Below, one piece after another: positions 1 through 5,940 of a DNA stretch of 11,619 bases. Under the pieces are notes generated by a model that was not told where the DNA came from, did no database searches, and saw nothing but the letters and a program-made list of their open reading frames with translations. Position 1 is the first letter of the stretch, and each line of letters begins with the position of its first letter. The translations under genes and the position numbers were made by a program. Source of the stretch: JBFWML01 sp050251635 (GTDB taxonomy: Bacteria; Campylobacterota; Campylobacteria; Campylobacterales; SZUA-545); NCBI GenBank assembly GCA_050251635.1, contig JBFWML010000058.1:1-11619 (forward strand), read 5' to 3'.

Positions 1-67
1 TCTTGGCTCCGGCCTTGATCTGCGCTAAAGCGGTGTCGAGATCGAACCGCTGGCTTGTTTGGTTCAT
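1..67 (-). CDS. Transposase N-terminus (partial), probably IS256 family
   Basis: Reading leftward from the ATG at 67-65, the first 22 residues are MNQTSQRFDLDTALAQIKAGAK and continue off the window edge. The stretch FDLDTALAQIKAGAK resembles the start of IS256/mutator-type DDE transposases, which typically continue with a K-D-G-V-L-x-P-L-I-K segment; that part is not visible here. The start sits about 60 bp inside a sequence that looks like an insertion-sequence terminus, which fits a transposase beginning close to the end of its element. Only 22 codons are seen, so the family call rests on resemblance, and whether the gene is intact cannot be judged. Confidence 0.5.
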   Translation of the reverse strand, partial: MNQTSQRFDLDTALAQIKAGAK

Positions 68-97
68 GGGTCAATCCTTTGGGGTTTAAGATCCTAT

Positions 98-126
98 CGG
101 ACTGACACAGAATTTTTAATGGTCCC
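98..126 (-). repeat. Probable terminus of the insertion sequence
   Basis: Read on the minus strand this stretch runs GGGACCATTAAAAATTCTGT, then GTCAGT, directly upstream of the transposase start. A TTCTGTGTCA-type motif near the tip is the kind of terminal repeat seen in IS256-family elements. The exact last base (about 124-127) and the target duplication cannot be fixed because the opposite end is outside the window. Confidence 0.45.
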
Positions 127-201
127 CAGGCGGCGACAGCCTTTGGCACCTGTTTATTTCCCCTTAATTTCCTGACAAATTCAACTATCTGACAACAATT
201 A

Positions 202-216
202 TGCACACCATTTTGC
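202..216 (+). repeat. TGCACAC-ATTTTGC motif, left copy (candidate integrase arm site)
   Basis: The 15-mer TGCACACCATTTTGC matches TGCACACAATTTTGC at 3012-3026 in 14 of 15 positions and in the same orientation. The right copy lies at the very end of the integrase gene, 53 bp before the tRNA. Paired motifs in the two non-coding or terminal zones of an integrative element are what arm-type binding sites of a tyrosine integrase look like. Binding is an inference. Confidence 0.35.
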
Positions 217-229
217 TCATCTTTTTCAG

Positions 230-279
230 CCGCTACGCGAGTAGATTCTCTAAGCGCCAAAAAGGTCCGTGCGTAGCGG
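230..279. repeat. Inverted repeat, 9-bp arms with 32-nt spacer
   Basis: CCGCTACGC at 230-238 is exactly complementary to GCGTAGCGG at 271-279. The left arm also overlaps a small hairpin, CTAC-GCGA-GTAG (233-244). There is no T run after it, so it is not an obvious terminator. It may be a protein-binding site or a secondary origin structure of the element. Confidence 0.5.
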
Positions 280-360
280 AATCGATAAGCATACGTTAAG
301 AAATTTCGATATATTCTTTGGCCGTGCTGCAAAGGCTTGGCACGTGTTCTTTGACTGTAA

Positions 361-600
361 ACGGTGAATCAAACACAACATCAAACAAAACCACATCGAC
401 TAAACACACCAACACACCAACACACCAAAACAACAACACTATCACATCGACGAACTTGACTTGACCGACTGAAAACACCCCCCACCTTATTCTTAACCCA
501 AAACCACCACTTCGACCAATCGACCAAATACGCCACAACCCCAAACCACAACATCCGCTAAACCCACCACCACCACTTCATCTTCATTCATAACAACAAG
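361..600. other. Extremely G-poor A/C-rich tract
   Basis: Only 15 of 240 bases on the plus strand are G. The tract includes three near-tandem copies of AACACACC around 404-428, and many of its G residues fall in YGAC words: TCGAC at 396, 447, 512 and 520, TTGAC at 456 and 461, and CCGAC near 465. The complementary strand is open for 82 codons (544-296), but that peptide is a product of the T/G bias and does not look like a gene. A strand-biased, structure-free tract next to a candidate rolling-circle origin could be a single-strand or priming region. Confidence 0.7.
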
Positions 601-663
601 ACCAGCACCAAGCAGTCCGGCCACCCCAGACCTTTCAGCAGATTTTTTCCGATGCTTCCCAAA

Positions 664-704
664 GCTTCGCGCAGTGCGCGAGGCACGAGCGCACTGCGCG
701 AAGC
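664..704. repeat. 16-bp perfect hairpin upstream of the replication gene
   Basis: GCTTCGCGCAGTGCGC (664-679) is exactly complementary to 689-704, with a 9-nt loop. The left arm is itself a palindrome (TCGCGCA-G-TGCGCGA, 667-681) and the right arm contains GCGCA-C-TGCGC, so alternative cruciform folds are possible. No T run follows on the plus strand and only a short TTT follows on the minus strand, so an origin structure is a better explanation than a terminator. Confidence 0.8.
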
Positions 705-732
705 GCCTTGATTAATTATAAAAAGGTTGTGG
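705..732 (+). other. Candidate double-strand origin nick region of rolling-circle type
   Basis: Immediately after the hairpin the sequence reads GCCTTGATTAATTATAAAAA. CTTG followed by an AT-rich stretch matches the core of the phiX174 and pC194 nick sites (cleavage after CTTG, before AT). The corresponding cut here would fall between 710 and 711. The position, 45 bp before a gene for an HUH initiator with phiX-like catalytic tyrosines, supports the reading. The TATAAA at 717-722 could alternatively be a promoter -10 box for that gene. The assignment is by resemblance only. Confidence 0.4.
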
Positions 733-754
733 ACGCATCGGCGAGGAAACGCTG

Positions 755-1696
755 ATGGAGATTAAGTTTTACGGCATGAGCCAAAAGGATTTTGAGGAGA
801 CGAGTTTGAAGTTAGAGCGCCAAAAAAGATTCCTAGAGAGCGCCTATCTTCTGAACAAAGAGACGGGCGAAACCGTCCTTTTAAAAGAGGTGATTATTTC
901 GGCCTATCACGCCCCGGAGCGCTACTACGCCGAAATCCAAAACCGCGTTAACACGCTGGCTAGAACCGCCCAAGAGCGCGGGCTAAGTCCGCTCTTTTTG
1001 ACGCTGACGCTACCCTCAAAGTTTCACGCCATGAAAGAGCGGGGCGGCCAACTCGTACCCAACGAGCGTTATGCGGGAATAACCCCCGACCTTGCGGCAA
1101 GGGAGCTGACAAAGAAGTTTGCCCGGCTGCGTCACGATAGAAGCATGAAGGCAATCGCCAAAGAGGAGCGCATCTATTTACGGGTGGTTGAACCCCACAA
1201 GGACGGCACGCCCCATCTGCACATTTTGTTATTTGTGCCACAGGAGAAGTTTGCGGTTGTCCGGTCGGCCTTTGAGCGCCTTTACCGAAGAAACGGCCAT
1301 GAGCGCAAGGCCAATCTTGTGCTGGCGATCGAAGGGGAAGCGGGCGGCGCGGTGCGTTACGTTATGAAGTACATCAACAAGGTGCTACCCCTTTCCAAGG
1401 CCGAAACCCTAAGCGAACACGAGCGGTTTTTGAACCTGTGGTATTCCAGGCACAGAATCGGACGCTTTAGCAGCAGCCGCACCCTTGCGCCCATGGAGCT
1501 TTACCGGCTTTTGTTCCGGCGCTTTTCCCTCTATTCCCTAACAAAAAATCAAGAGCTGCTAACCGTTTATCGCTCGGTACAAACCCATAAAATCAAACAC
1601 GTCTACTCGGCTAGAGGGGAGCAGATTTACTCCTATAACCCCTTTTACGAGTTGGTTAAAGATGATGCGTTCCTGCCGGGGGCTGGCCATGTTTAA
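755..1696 (+). CDS. HUH replication initiation endonuclease (phiX174 A / phage GpA-like)
   Basis: A 313-residue rolling-circle initiator predicted to nick one DNA strand and stay bound through a tyrosine. Three superfamily-I motifs are visible: FLTLTLPSKFH (81-91); the metal-binding HUH motif in EPHKDGTPHLHILLF (H154, H156); and RYVMKYINK (201-209) with two tyrosines, Y202 and Y206, four residues apart as in phiX174 gene A protein (YVAKYVNK). The later segment WYSRHRIGRFSSSRTLAP is typical of this group of plasmid and phage initiators. An AGGA-type ribosome site (744-747) precedes the ATG by 7 nt. The stop overlaps the next gene by 8 bp. No helicase domain is attached, so host helicase would be needed. 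No phage coat or Zot-like genes are seen, so plasmid-like, satellite or filamentous-phage origins all remain open. Confidence 0.85.
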   Translation: MEIKFYGMSQKDFEETSLKLERQKRFLESAYLLNKETGETVLLKEVIISAYHAPERYYAEIQNRVNTLARTAQERGLSPLFLTLTLPSKFHAMKERGGQLVPNERYAGITPDLAARELTKKFARLRHDRSMKAIAKEERIYLRVVEPHKDGTPHLHILLFVPQEKFAVVRSAFERLYRRNGHERKANLVLAIEGEAGGAVRYVMKYINKVLPLSKAETLSEHERFLNLWYSRHRIGRFSSSRTLAPMELYRLLFRRFSLYSLTKNQELLTVYRSVQTHKIKHVYSARGEQIYSYNPFYELVKDDAFLPGAGHV

Positions 1697-1967
1697 AAAC
1701 AAAGAGCAAGAAGCGATGCAGCAGGTTTTGGGGGAAATATGCCTTGAGCTTCGGGAGATAAAAGAGGCGCTTTTTGCAGTGCCCGATTGGATTTCCTTAG
1801 ATTCCGTGGCGATTCATGCGGGGTTAACGCCTAGGGCGGTTCGTTATCAGCTTCGGGAGTATTTTGTTGAAAAGCGCGACTACAAGAAGATAGGCGGTAG
1901 AATCTACATCGCCAAGGCTGTCGTCGCTCATATCCGAAGGAGAAGAGTCGATGGCAAGAAGCGGTAA
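1689..1967 (+). CDS. Small helix-turn-helix DNA-binding protein (candidate excisionase/regulator)
   Basis: A 92-residue basic protein. Residues 3-30 are helical and charged. Residues 36-57 (SLDSVAIHAGLTPRAVRYQL) read as a helix-turn-helix, followed by a wing-like turn (RDYKKIGGRIYIAKAVV) and an arginine-rich end. I chose the ATG at 1689 because a GGGGG ribosome site lies at 1679-1683. A longer reading from 1662 would add nine poorly coding residues inside the upstream gene. The gene overlaps the replication gene by 8 bp and the integrase by 17 bp, so the three are probably translated together. Its size and its place directly before an integrase suggest a directionality factor or a repressor of the element. 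The function is inferred from context, not from a recognised family. Confidence 0.7.
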   Translation: MFKNKEQEAMQQVLGEICLELREIKEALFAVPDWISLDSVAIHAGLTPRAVRYQLREYFVEKRDYKKIGGRIYIAKAVVAHIRRRRVDGKKR

Positions 1968-3060
1968 GGGCTACTTTGTCCGAAACGGCATTATTTACGT
2001 TGTCGGCACGGTAGAAAAAAGGTGCTACAGACTGAGCACGGGCAAACAGGCCACCAAGGAGAACCTTGCGTGGATTCGGCGAAACGGGCCGGAAGTTCTT
2101 TTACAACTGGTTAATAAACCCGATGCCGATACGGTCGAAGCCTTCGGGCGGTTGTCGCTGGAGGCCAACACCCATCAGCGCAAAGAGAGTACGCAGCGCG
2201 AGTATCAGCGCTGCTTTGAACTCTATATCGTTCCGGCTTTCGGTCGGATGCCCTTAGCCGGGGTGCGCCCGCTGGATTTAAACGCATGGCAAAGCCGGCT
2301 TTTAAAGCAAGGCCTAGCCCCTAGCACCGTCCGCAATGCGCGGGCGGTTTTGCGGGGGATTATGGTCGATGCGTTTATGAATGAGCTTATCGACCGAAAC
2401 CCCTTTGAGCGGGTTAGGGCGCCTAGGCTCATGCCCCACGATGTGCGCCCTTTTACCAAGGAGGAGGTCGAACTGCTTGTCGGCGAGGCCGGGGGCTGGT
2501 TTGGACGCTTTTTGCGGGTAGCCTTTTTCACAGGGCTAAGAACGGGCGAGCTGCTGGGTTTAAAGTGGGAGGATGTCAACTGGCAAAGCGGTTACCTGTG
2601 TGTCCGGCGCGGGATGCGGGACGGGGTTTTAAGCGAACCGAAAACCGCCGGGTCGGTGAGGGAGGTCGAACTCTCCCCCTCCGTTGTCCATGCGCTAAAG
2701 ACCCAATGGCAGGAGACGGGCCTTAAGCAGGCGGGTTTTGTGTTTTTGACGGAAGCCGGAACGCCCCACCGGGCAACGAATAATATCATTGTCCGACAAT
2801 GGCGGCCTCTGCTTAAGAGGCTGGGCTTGGAGTACCGGGAGCTTTATCAAACCCGCCACACCTTCGCCAGCCTAATGATAGCAGGGGGTACGGATGTTGT
2901 CACGGTGGCTAGGCTGCTGGGCCATAAGACCACGCGGATGACCTTGGAGCGTTATGCGCGGTTTGTGCCGGGGCGTCGGGATATTATTGCGAGCGTGCTT
3001 GAGGGGAATTCTGCACACAATTTTGCACACTTGGTAAATTTAAGGGGAGGCGGGTTTTAA
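1951..3060 (+). CDS. Tyrosine recombinase / phage-type integrase
   Basis: A 369-residue site-specific recombinase. Residues 1-50 form a small beta-rich arm-binding domain (GIIYVVGTVEKRCYRLSTG). Residues 60-150 are the SAM-like core-binding domain (STQREYQRCFELYIVPAFG). The catalytic domain carries R197 (TGLRTGELLGLKW), K231 (PKTAGSVREVEL), R302 (YQTRHTFASLM), H325 (LLGHKT) and the nucleophile Y335 (TLERYARFVPG). The usual first histidine of the HxxR box is tyrosine (Y299), a variant found in many phage-type integrases with YQTRHTFAS. An AAGGAGA ribosome site (1937-1943) lies 7 nt before the ATG. The gene runs towards tRNA-Phe and ends 18 bp from its 3' end, so that tRNA is the probable attachment site. 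It appears full length and active. Confidence 0.93.
   Translation: MARSGKGYFVRNGIIYVVGTVEKRCYRLSTGKQATKENLAWIRRNGPEVLLQLVNKPDADTVEAFGRLSLEANTHQRKESTQREYQRCFELYIVPAFGRMPLAGVRPLDLNAWQSRLLKQGLAPSTVRNARAVLRGIMVDAFMNELIDRNPFERVRAPRLMPHDVRPFTKEEVELLVGEAGGWFGRFLRVAFFTGLRTGELLGLKWEDVNWQSGYLCVRRGMRDGVLSEPKTAGSVREVELSPSVVHALKTQWQETGLKQAGFVFLTEAGTPHRATNNIIVRQWRPLLKRLGLEYRELYQTRHTFASLMIAGGTDVVTVARLLGHKTTRMTLERYARFVPGRRDIIASVLEGNSAHNFAHLVNLRGGGF
3012..3030 (+). repeat. Double TGCACAC motif at integrase end (candidate arm sites)
   Basis: Two exact TGCACAC copies (3012-3018 and 3024-3030) lie 12 bp apart inside the last codons of the integrase. The first plus its following ATTTTGC nearly repeats the motif at 202-216. 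The coding sense (residues SAHNFAH) may itself explain part of the repetition, so the role as integrase-binding sites is tentative. Confidence 0.35.
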
Positions 3061-3078
3061 CGAACCCTGATGAAAAGG

Positions 3079-3120
3079 TGGTGGCTCCGGGCAGAATCGA
3101 ACTGCCGACACGCAGATTTT
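3079..3120 (-). other. Probable integrase attachment site in the 3' half of tRNA-Phe
   Basis: The integrase ends at 3060 and the tRNA CCA end is at 3079, the usual arrangement when an element uses the 3' part of a tRNA as attB and restores the gene on insertion. The core should lie somewhere in the T arm to anticodon arm. I found no second copy of this sequence at 127-754, so the other junction is expected left of the window or has been lost. The bounds are approximate. Confidence 0.5.
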
Positions 3121-3154
3121 CAGTCTGCTGCTCTACCGACTGAGCTACAGAGCC
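3079..3154 (-). tRNA. tRNA-Phe (anticodon GAA)
   Basis: On the minus strand a full 76-nt cloverleaf can be drawn. The acceptor stem GGCTCTG pairs with CGGAGCC (one G-T pair). The D arm is GCTC-AGTCGGTA-GAGC. The anticodon stem GCAGA/TCTGC encloses loop CTGAAAA, giving anticodon GAA. The variable loop is GTGTC, the T arm is GGCAG-TTCGATT-CTGCC, and an encoded ACCA end follows. It lies downstream of murD on the same strand with its own candidate promoter, and next to an integrase that probably targets it. All arms pair, so the integration left a functional tRNA. Confidence 0.97.
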
Positions 3155-3164
3155 ACTTAAAGAA

Positions 3165-3200
3165 GACCGGAATTATAGCCGGTCATTTTAAAGTTCAGCT
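3165..3200 (-). promoter_or_regulatory. Candidate promoter for tRNA-Phe
   Basis: A perfect TATAAT -10 box lies on the minus strand at 3177-3172, which would start transcription about 10 nt before the tRNA. The -35 region is poor, as is common in Campylobacterota; a TTTAAAAT stretch lies just upstream. The box sits in the loop of a 6-bp inverted repeat (GACCGG/CCGGTC, 3165-3184). Confidence 0.55.
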
Positions 3201-4385
3201 TAATGCGGCGATGAATTCTTTAAATTTTTCGCCGCGTTCTTTATAGGAGCTGAACTGATCAAGGCTGGCCGCCGCCGGGGAGAGCATTCCCACGCCATTT
3301 TTGTCCAGTTTTTGGTCAATCTTGGCGACCGCCACCTCCAAAAAACCGCACAGCGTCGCGTCGATGCCGCGTTCTTCGGCCATCTGCATCAGTTTGTCGC
3401 GGTTGGCGCCGATGGCGTAAATTTGCACGTCCAGTTTGTCGATCACGTCAAAAAGCGGCGTTAGATCGGCCCCTTTGTCGTCACCGCCCAAAATCAGATG
3501 CAGCGGTTTATCGCGGAACGCTTCGACCGCTTGCAGCGTCGCGTCGTAGTTGGTCGCCTTGGAATCGTCAATCCAGAGGCGGCCTTTTTTGTCGGTGACG
3601 CGTTCGATTTTATGCGGGTCGAGCACAAAGCGATTGATCAGATCGTAGTCGATCGTATCAAACAGGCTTTTGGTCACCGCCAGCGCCATCGCGGCGTCCA
3701 TCAAAAACGGCCCTTCAAACTTCAGCCGCGCCAGATCGATGCCGAAGGCGGCGGCGATATCGGCTGCGTTTTCGTAATAGACCGCAAAACCCTTCGTTGG
3801 CACATGGCGGTATTTGGCGGGTAAAATCACCAGCTCGCCTTCGCGCATCGTGGCTAGGGGTTTGAGCTTGGCCGCTTCGTAGGCCTCCATCGACCCGTGC
3901 CAGGTGATGTGATCGGGCGTGATCGGCAGCAACAGGTAGATATTGGGCCGCGCCTTATTGGTGTAGTGCAGGGTAAAACTGCTGGTTTCCAAGACCCAGA
4001 TCGGCGCTTTTTCGTCCAGCTCCGCCACGGGCGTGCCCACATTGCCGCCGATCACCGCGCCGCGATTAGCCAGCAGATGGCCGATCATTTCGGTCGTCGT
4101 TGTTTTGCCGTTGGTGCCGCTGATCCAGATGCTAAAGGGCATCGTATCGGCAAACAGATCGTATTCGCCGATCAGGTTGCGCGCTTTGGACACCTGCGGA
4201 TGATGCGGCGGTATGCCCGGCGTGGGGACTTCCAGCTCGGACTGGGCCGGATCGAACAGCTCCATCGGCAAAAGCGTATTGGTGCCGTAGGTTTCGACCT
4301 GTTTAAACTTGTCGTCGTAAATGCGGCAGTTGCCGAACTTTTTTGCGATTGCCGCGTTGGTCTTGCCGTAGCCAAAAAGGGTCAT
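3195..4385 (-). CDS. murD: UDP-N-acetylmuramoyl-L-alanine--D-glutamate ligase
   Basis: The cytoplasmic ATP-dependent ligase that adds D-glutamate to UDP-MurNAc-L-Ala in peptidoglycan precursor synthesis. Visible Mur-ligase motifs: the P-loop SGTNGKTTT (89-97), GGNVGTP (113-119), ITPDHITWHGS (155-165), HKIERV (258-263), DDSKATN (273-279) and the C-terminal SPAAASLDQFSSYKERG (369-385). At 396 aa it is shorter than the roughly 440 aa E. coli enzyme but normal for Campylobacterota. The N-terminal domain is compact (MTLFGYGKTN). The ATG overlaps the stop of the upstream gene as ATGA, so translation is probably coupled to it. The gene is GC-rich (42 of 60 bases in 4021-4080), unlike the two genes before it. 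It normally follows mraY directly; here two foreign genes separate them. Confidence 0.95.
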   Translation of the reverse strand: MTLFGYGKTNAAIAKKFGNCRIYDDKFKQVETYGTNTLLPMELFDPAQSELEVPTPGIPPHHPQVSKARNLIGEYDLFADTMPFSIWISGTNGKTTTTEMIGHLLANRGAVIGGNVGTPVAELDEKAPIWVLETSSFTLHYTNKARPNIYLLLPITPDHITWHGSMEAYEAAKLKPLATMREGELVILPAKYRHVPTKGFAVYYENAADIAAAFGIDLARLKFEGPFLMDAAMALAVTKSLFDTIDYDLINRFVLDPHKIERVTDKKGRLWIDDSKATNYDATLQAVEAFRDKPLHLILGGDDKGADLTPLFDVIDKLDVQIYAIGANRDKLMQMAEERGIDATLCGFLEVAVAKIDQKLDKNGVGMLSPAAASLDQFSSYKERGEKFKEFIAALS

Positions 4386-4900
4386 GCTTTGTCTATCTCA
4401 ATGTTAAATTCAGACATTTTATTTTTGAGTTTTTTGCTGCAAGAGTCAACAAAATACTGTTCAAGCAACCAACCTTTATATTGTTCAAGACTAAAGTAGT
4501 CCTCAGTTGAACCTAGATGGTTTGATAGATATTGTCGACTACTTGACTCCTGCCGATAAACAACAAAATAGACTATCTTTTTGTTGTTTAATTCAGCCAA
4601 GTTGCCACTGCACATCCTATGTAAAGAAAGAATTCCCTCCGTGATTTTTTCACGAACTTTGTCTTTGTTAATGTCTTTGCGTTCTTGATTCTTAAACTCA
4701 ACACAGACAATGAAATCTTCATGAAAATGAATTAGATCAAATTTGGAGATTCTTTTAGTTGGCCATTGTTTGTCAATAATTTCGTCATAAGAAAAGTAGT
4801 TTTGTTTCGATTTACATAGTGAAACCCTATGTTCTTTATCATAAGAAATTTCGTCAATTCTTTTTTTGTAAGAAGAAAATCTATTTTCAAAGTAAGTCAT
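4382..4900 (-). CDS. Unknown small protein with PD-(D/E)XK-like nuclease motif
   Basis: 172 residues; I do not recognise a named family. The central part, KFDLIHFHEDFIVCVEFKNQ, reads as two beta strands carrying D55 and E68-x-K70, the spacing of the D...ExK core of PD-(D/E)XK nucleases. A helix (KVREKITEGILSLHRM) and a further strand (KKIVYFVVYR) follow, also as in that fold. An upstream acidic pair, D39-E40, could be the first conserved acid. There is no signal peptide or membrane segment. Its start shares one base with the ATPase stop (TGATG) and its stop overlaps the murD start (ATGA). The gene is AT-rich (19 G+C in 60 bases at 4441-4500). The tight pairing suggests it is the effector partner of the ATPase, perhaps a nuclease in a defence system. 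The nuclease call is an inference from a short motif. Confidence 0.7.
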   Translation of the reverse strand: MTYFENRFSSYKKRIDEISYDKEHRVSLCKSKQNYFSYDEIIDKQWPTKRISKFDLIHFHEDFIVCVEFKNQERKDINKDKVREKITEGILSLHRMCSGNLAELNNKKIVYFVVYRQESSSRQYLSNHLGSTEDYFSLEQYKGWLLEQYFVDSCSKKLKNKMSEFNIEIDKA

Positions 4901-5934
4901 CAGCTTAGCTCAAACCTAAGCTCTTCTAATTCCCTGAATGGATCGGCAAGCTTTTTAAAAATTAAATCTAAATCCGTAGTTACATCATGAATGAATGATT
5001 TTCCATCTTCATTGTCCTTTTGGGCAAGATAATAGTTGCTTTTACCGCCCAGTCCATTCTTTCTCGAATATAAAATAAGAGCCTCAATCATATACGGACT
5101 ATGAGAGTTGACAACAACTTTAACACCAGCTTTTACAATATCGATAATTATCTTTGCCATCTCAATTTCCCATTTTGGATGCAAATGAACTTCCGGTTCA
5201 TCAAAAATTAAAAGTGAACGCGGATTTATATAACTGTTTTCATTGAGAACTTGTAAAATCGCAAAATTCTTAATACCGGTAGCAGTATTTTCTAATGGCA
5301 CGGTTACATTATTTTTATAAAATGAAAATTTTTTATTTTCTACTTTAAAGTCGCCACCTATTATATTGCGAATAGTTGAGGTTAAATTTGGGGCCACTCT
5401 CTCAAAATCTTTTTCAATATAAAGCTTATTGTGCAGATCCCTGAGTGTGTGTGGAAATTTTATGGGATCTATATTTGGGTCTTCGCTTTGTTCTTGGGCG
5501 TGTAGAAGAATGATTGTGTTAAAAAAATCAGCGAGACTCCATATTAGCGGCGTCTCTATAAAAGTGGCGTCCATAAATGGGCGAGGATCGGGCTGGTCTA
5601 GTCCTTCGAACTCCAGTCCCGTTGTGTGATGGGTTGATACATCATAAATTGTTCTATCTAGCAGGGTAAGTTTGATTTTTGAGTTCTCAGGATAGTCACA
5701 TCCAAAAACAAGTCTAAACAGAGCCTCAAATCTTTTCGCTCTGTACTCAAAGAAGGCGTCTGGGCTGTCTATTTTGTTTTTTGCACGTGCTGTATTGTCA
5801 GCTTTAATTACAGAGTAAAGAGCTTTTCCGATACTGCTTTTACCTGTATCGTTTTCGCCAGCAACAACAGTCAATCCATCAAGTTTGATATGAGCACTTG
5901 AAATGTTAAATAGCTTTTCAATTTTGAGCTCCAT
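4900..5934 (-). CDS. AAA/ABC-type ATPase (OLD/AAA_21-like), no TOPRIM domain
   Basis: 344 residues with a complete ABC-like ATPase core: Walker A GENDTGKSS (26-34), a signature-like segment ENTATGIKNFAILQVL (215-230), Walker B LLIFDEPEVHLHP (241-253; D245, E246) and a switch histidine in VVVNSHSPYM (H278). The EVHLHP and NSHSP motifs are typical of the OLD, RecF and AAA_15/AAA_21 ATPases found in anti-phage systems. The region between Walker A and the signature (about 40-210) is unique and may sense the trigger. No TOPRIM or HNH domain follows, so any nuclease activity must come from a partner, most likely the next gene. The ATG lies 6 bp after the mraY stop, and its best ribosome site (AAGG) is inside the mraY end. 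Base composition is very AT-rich (13 G+C in 60 bases at 5281-5340), a clear sign of transfer. Confidence 0.85.
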   Translation of the reverse strand: MELKIEKLFNISSAHIKLDGLTVVAGENDTGKSSIGKALYSVIKADNTARAKNKIDSPDAFFEYRAKRFEALFRLVFGCDYPENSKIKLTLLDRTIYDVSTHHTTGLEFEGLDQPDPRPFMDATFIETPLIWSLADFFNTIILLHAQEQSEDPNIDPIKFPHTLRDLHNKLYIEKDFERVAPNLTSTIRNIIGGDFKVENKKFSFYKNNVTVPLENTATGIKNFAILQVLNENSYINPRSLLIFDEPEVHLHPKWEIEMAKIIIDIVKAGVKVVVNSHSPYMIEALILYSRKNGLGGKSNYYLAQKDNEDGKSFIHDVTTDLDLIFKKLADPFRELEELRFELS

Positions 5935-5940
5935 ATTCAG

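Larger units (their letters stand above)
127..754. other. Non-coding region between IS end and replication gene
   Basis: I see no convincing gene in these 628 bases. From left to right the region holds: two CTGACAA copies 17 bp apart (172-178, 189-195); a TGCACAC-type motif shared with the integrase end (202-216); an inverted repeat (230-279); a very G-poor tract (361-600); and a long perfect hairpin plus an AT-rich segment just before the replication gene (664-720). Taken together it looks like the control and origin region of a small replicating or integrating element. The individual parts are listed separately. Confidence 0.6.

Noticed and set aside
4..12. TGGCTCCGG matching the tRNA-Phe acceptor end (3082-3090), as a possible second attachment site
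   Set aside because: Only 9 bp match, the match does not extend into the T arm, and it falls inside the transposase reading frame.
400..430. AACACACC tandem copies as a CRISPR or iteron array
   Set aside because: The units are 8 bp, contiguous and within a low-complexity tract, with no spacers and no cas genes nearby.
296..544. 82-codon open frame on the minus strand
   Set aside because: It lies over the G-poor tract, so its V/L/F/W-rich peptide follows from T/G-rich composition. It has no ribosome site of note and no recognisable domain.
3052..3067. GGGTT/AACCC hairpin after the integrase as a terminator
   Set aside because: The stem is only 5 bp and no T run follows on either strand.
3165..3184. 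GACCGG/CCGGTC hairpin after murD as a terminator
   Set aside because: No T run follows on the minus strand, and the loop contains a perfect TATAAT placed correctly for the tRNA, so a promoter is the better reading.
3897..4499. 200-codon plus-strand frame across murD and the next gene
   Set aside because: Antisense shadow of murD; it crosses the GC-rich/AT-rich boundary and has no family resemblance.
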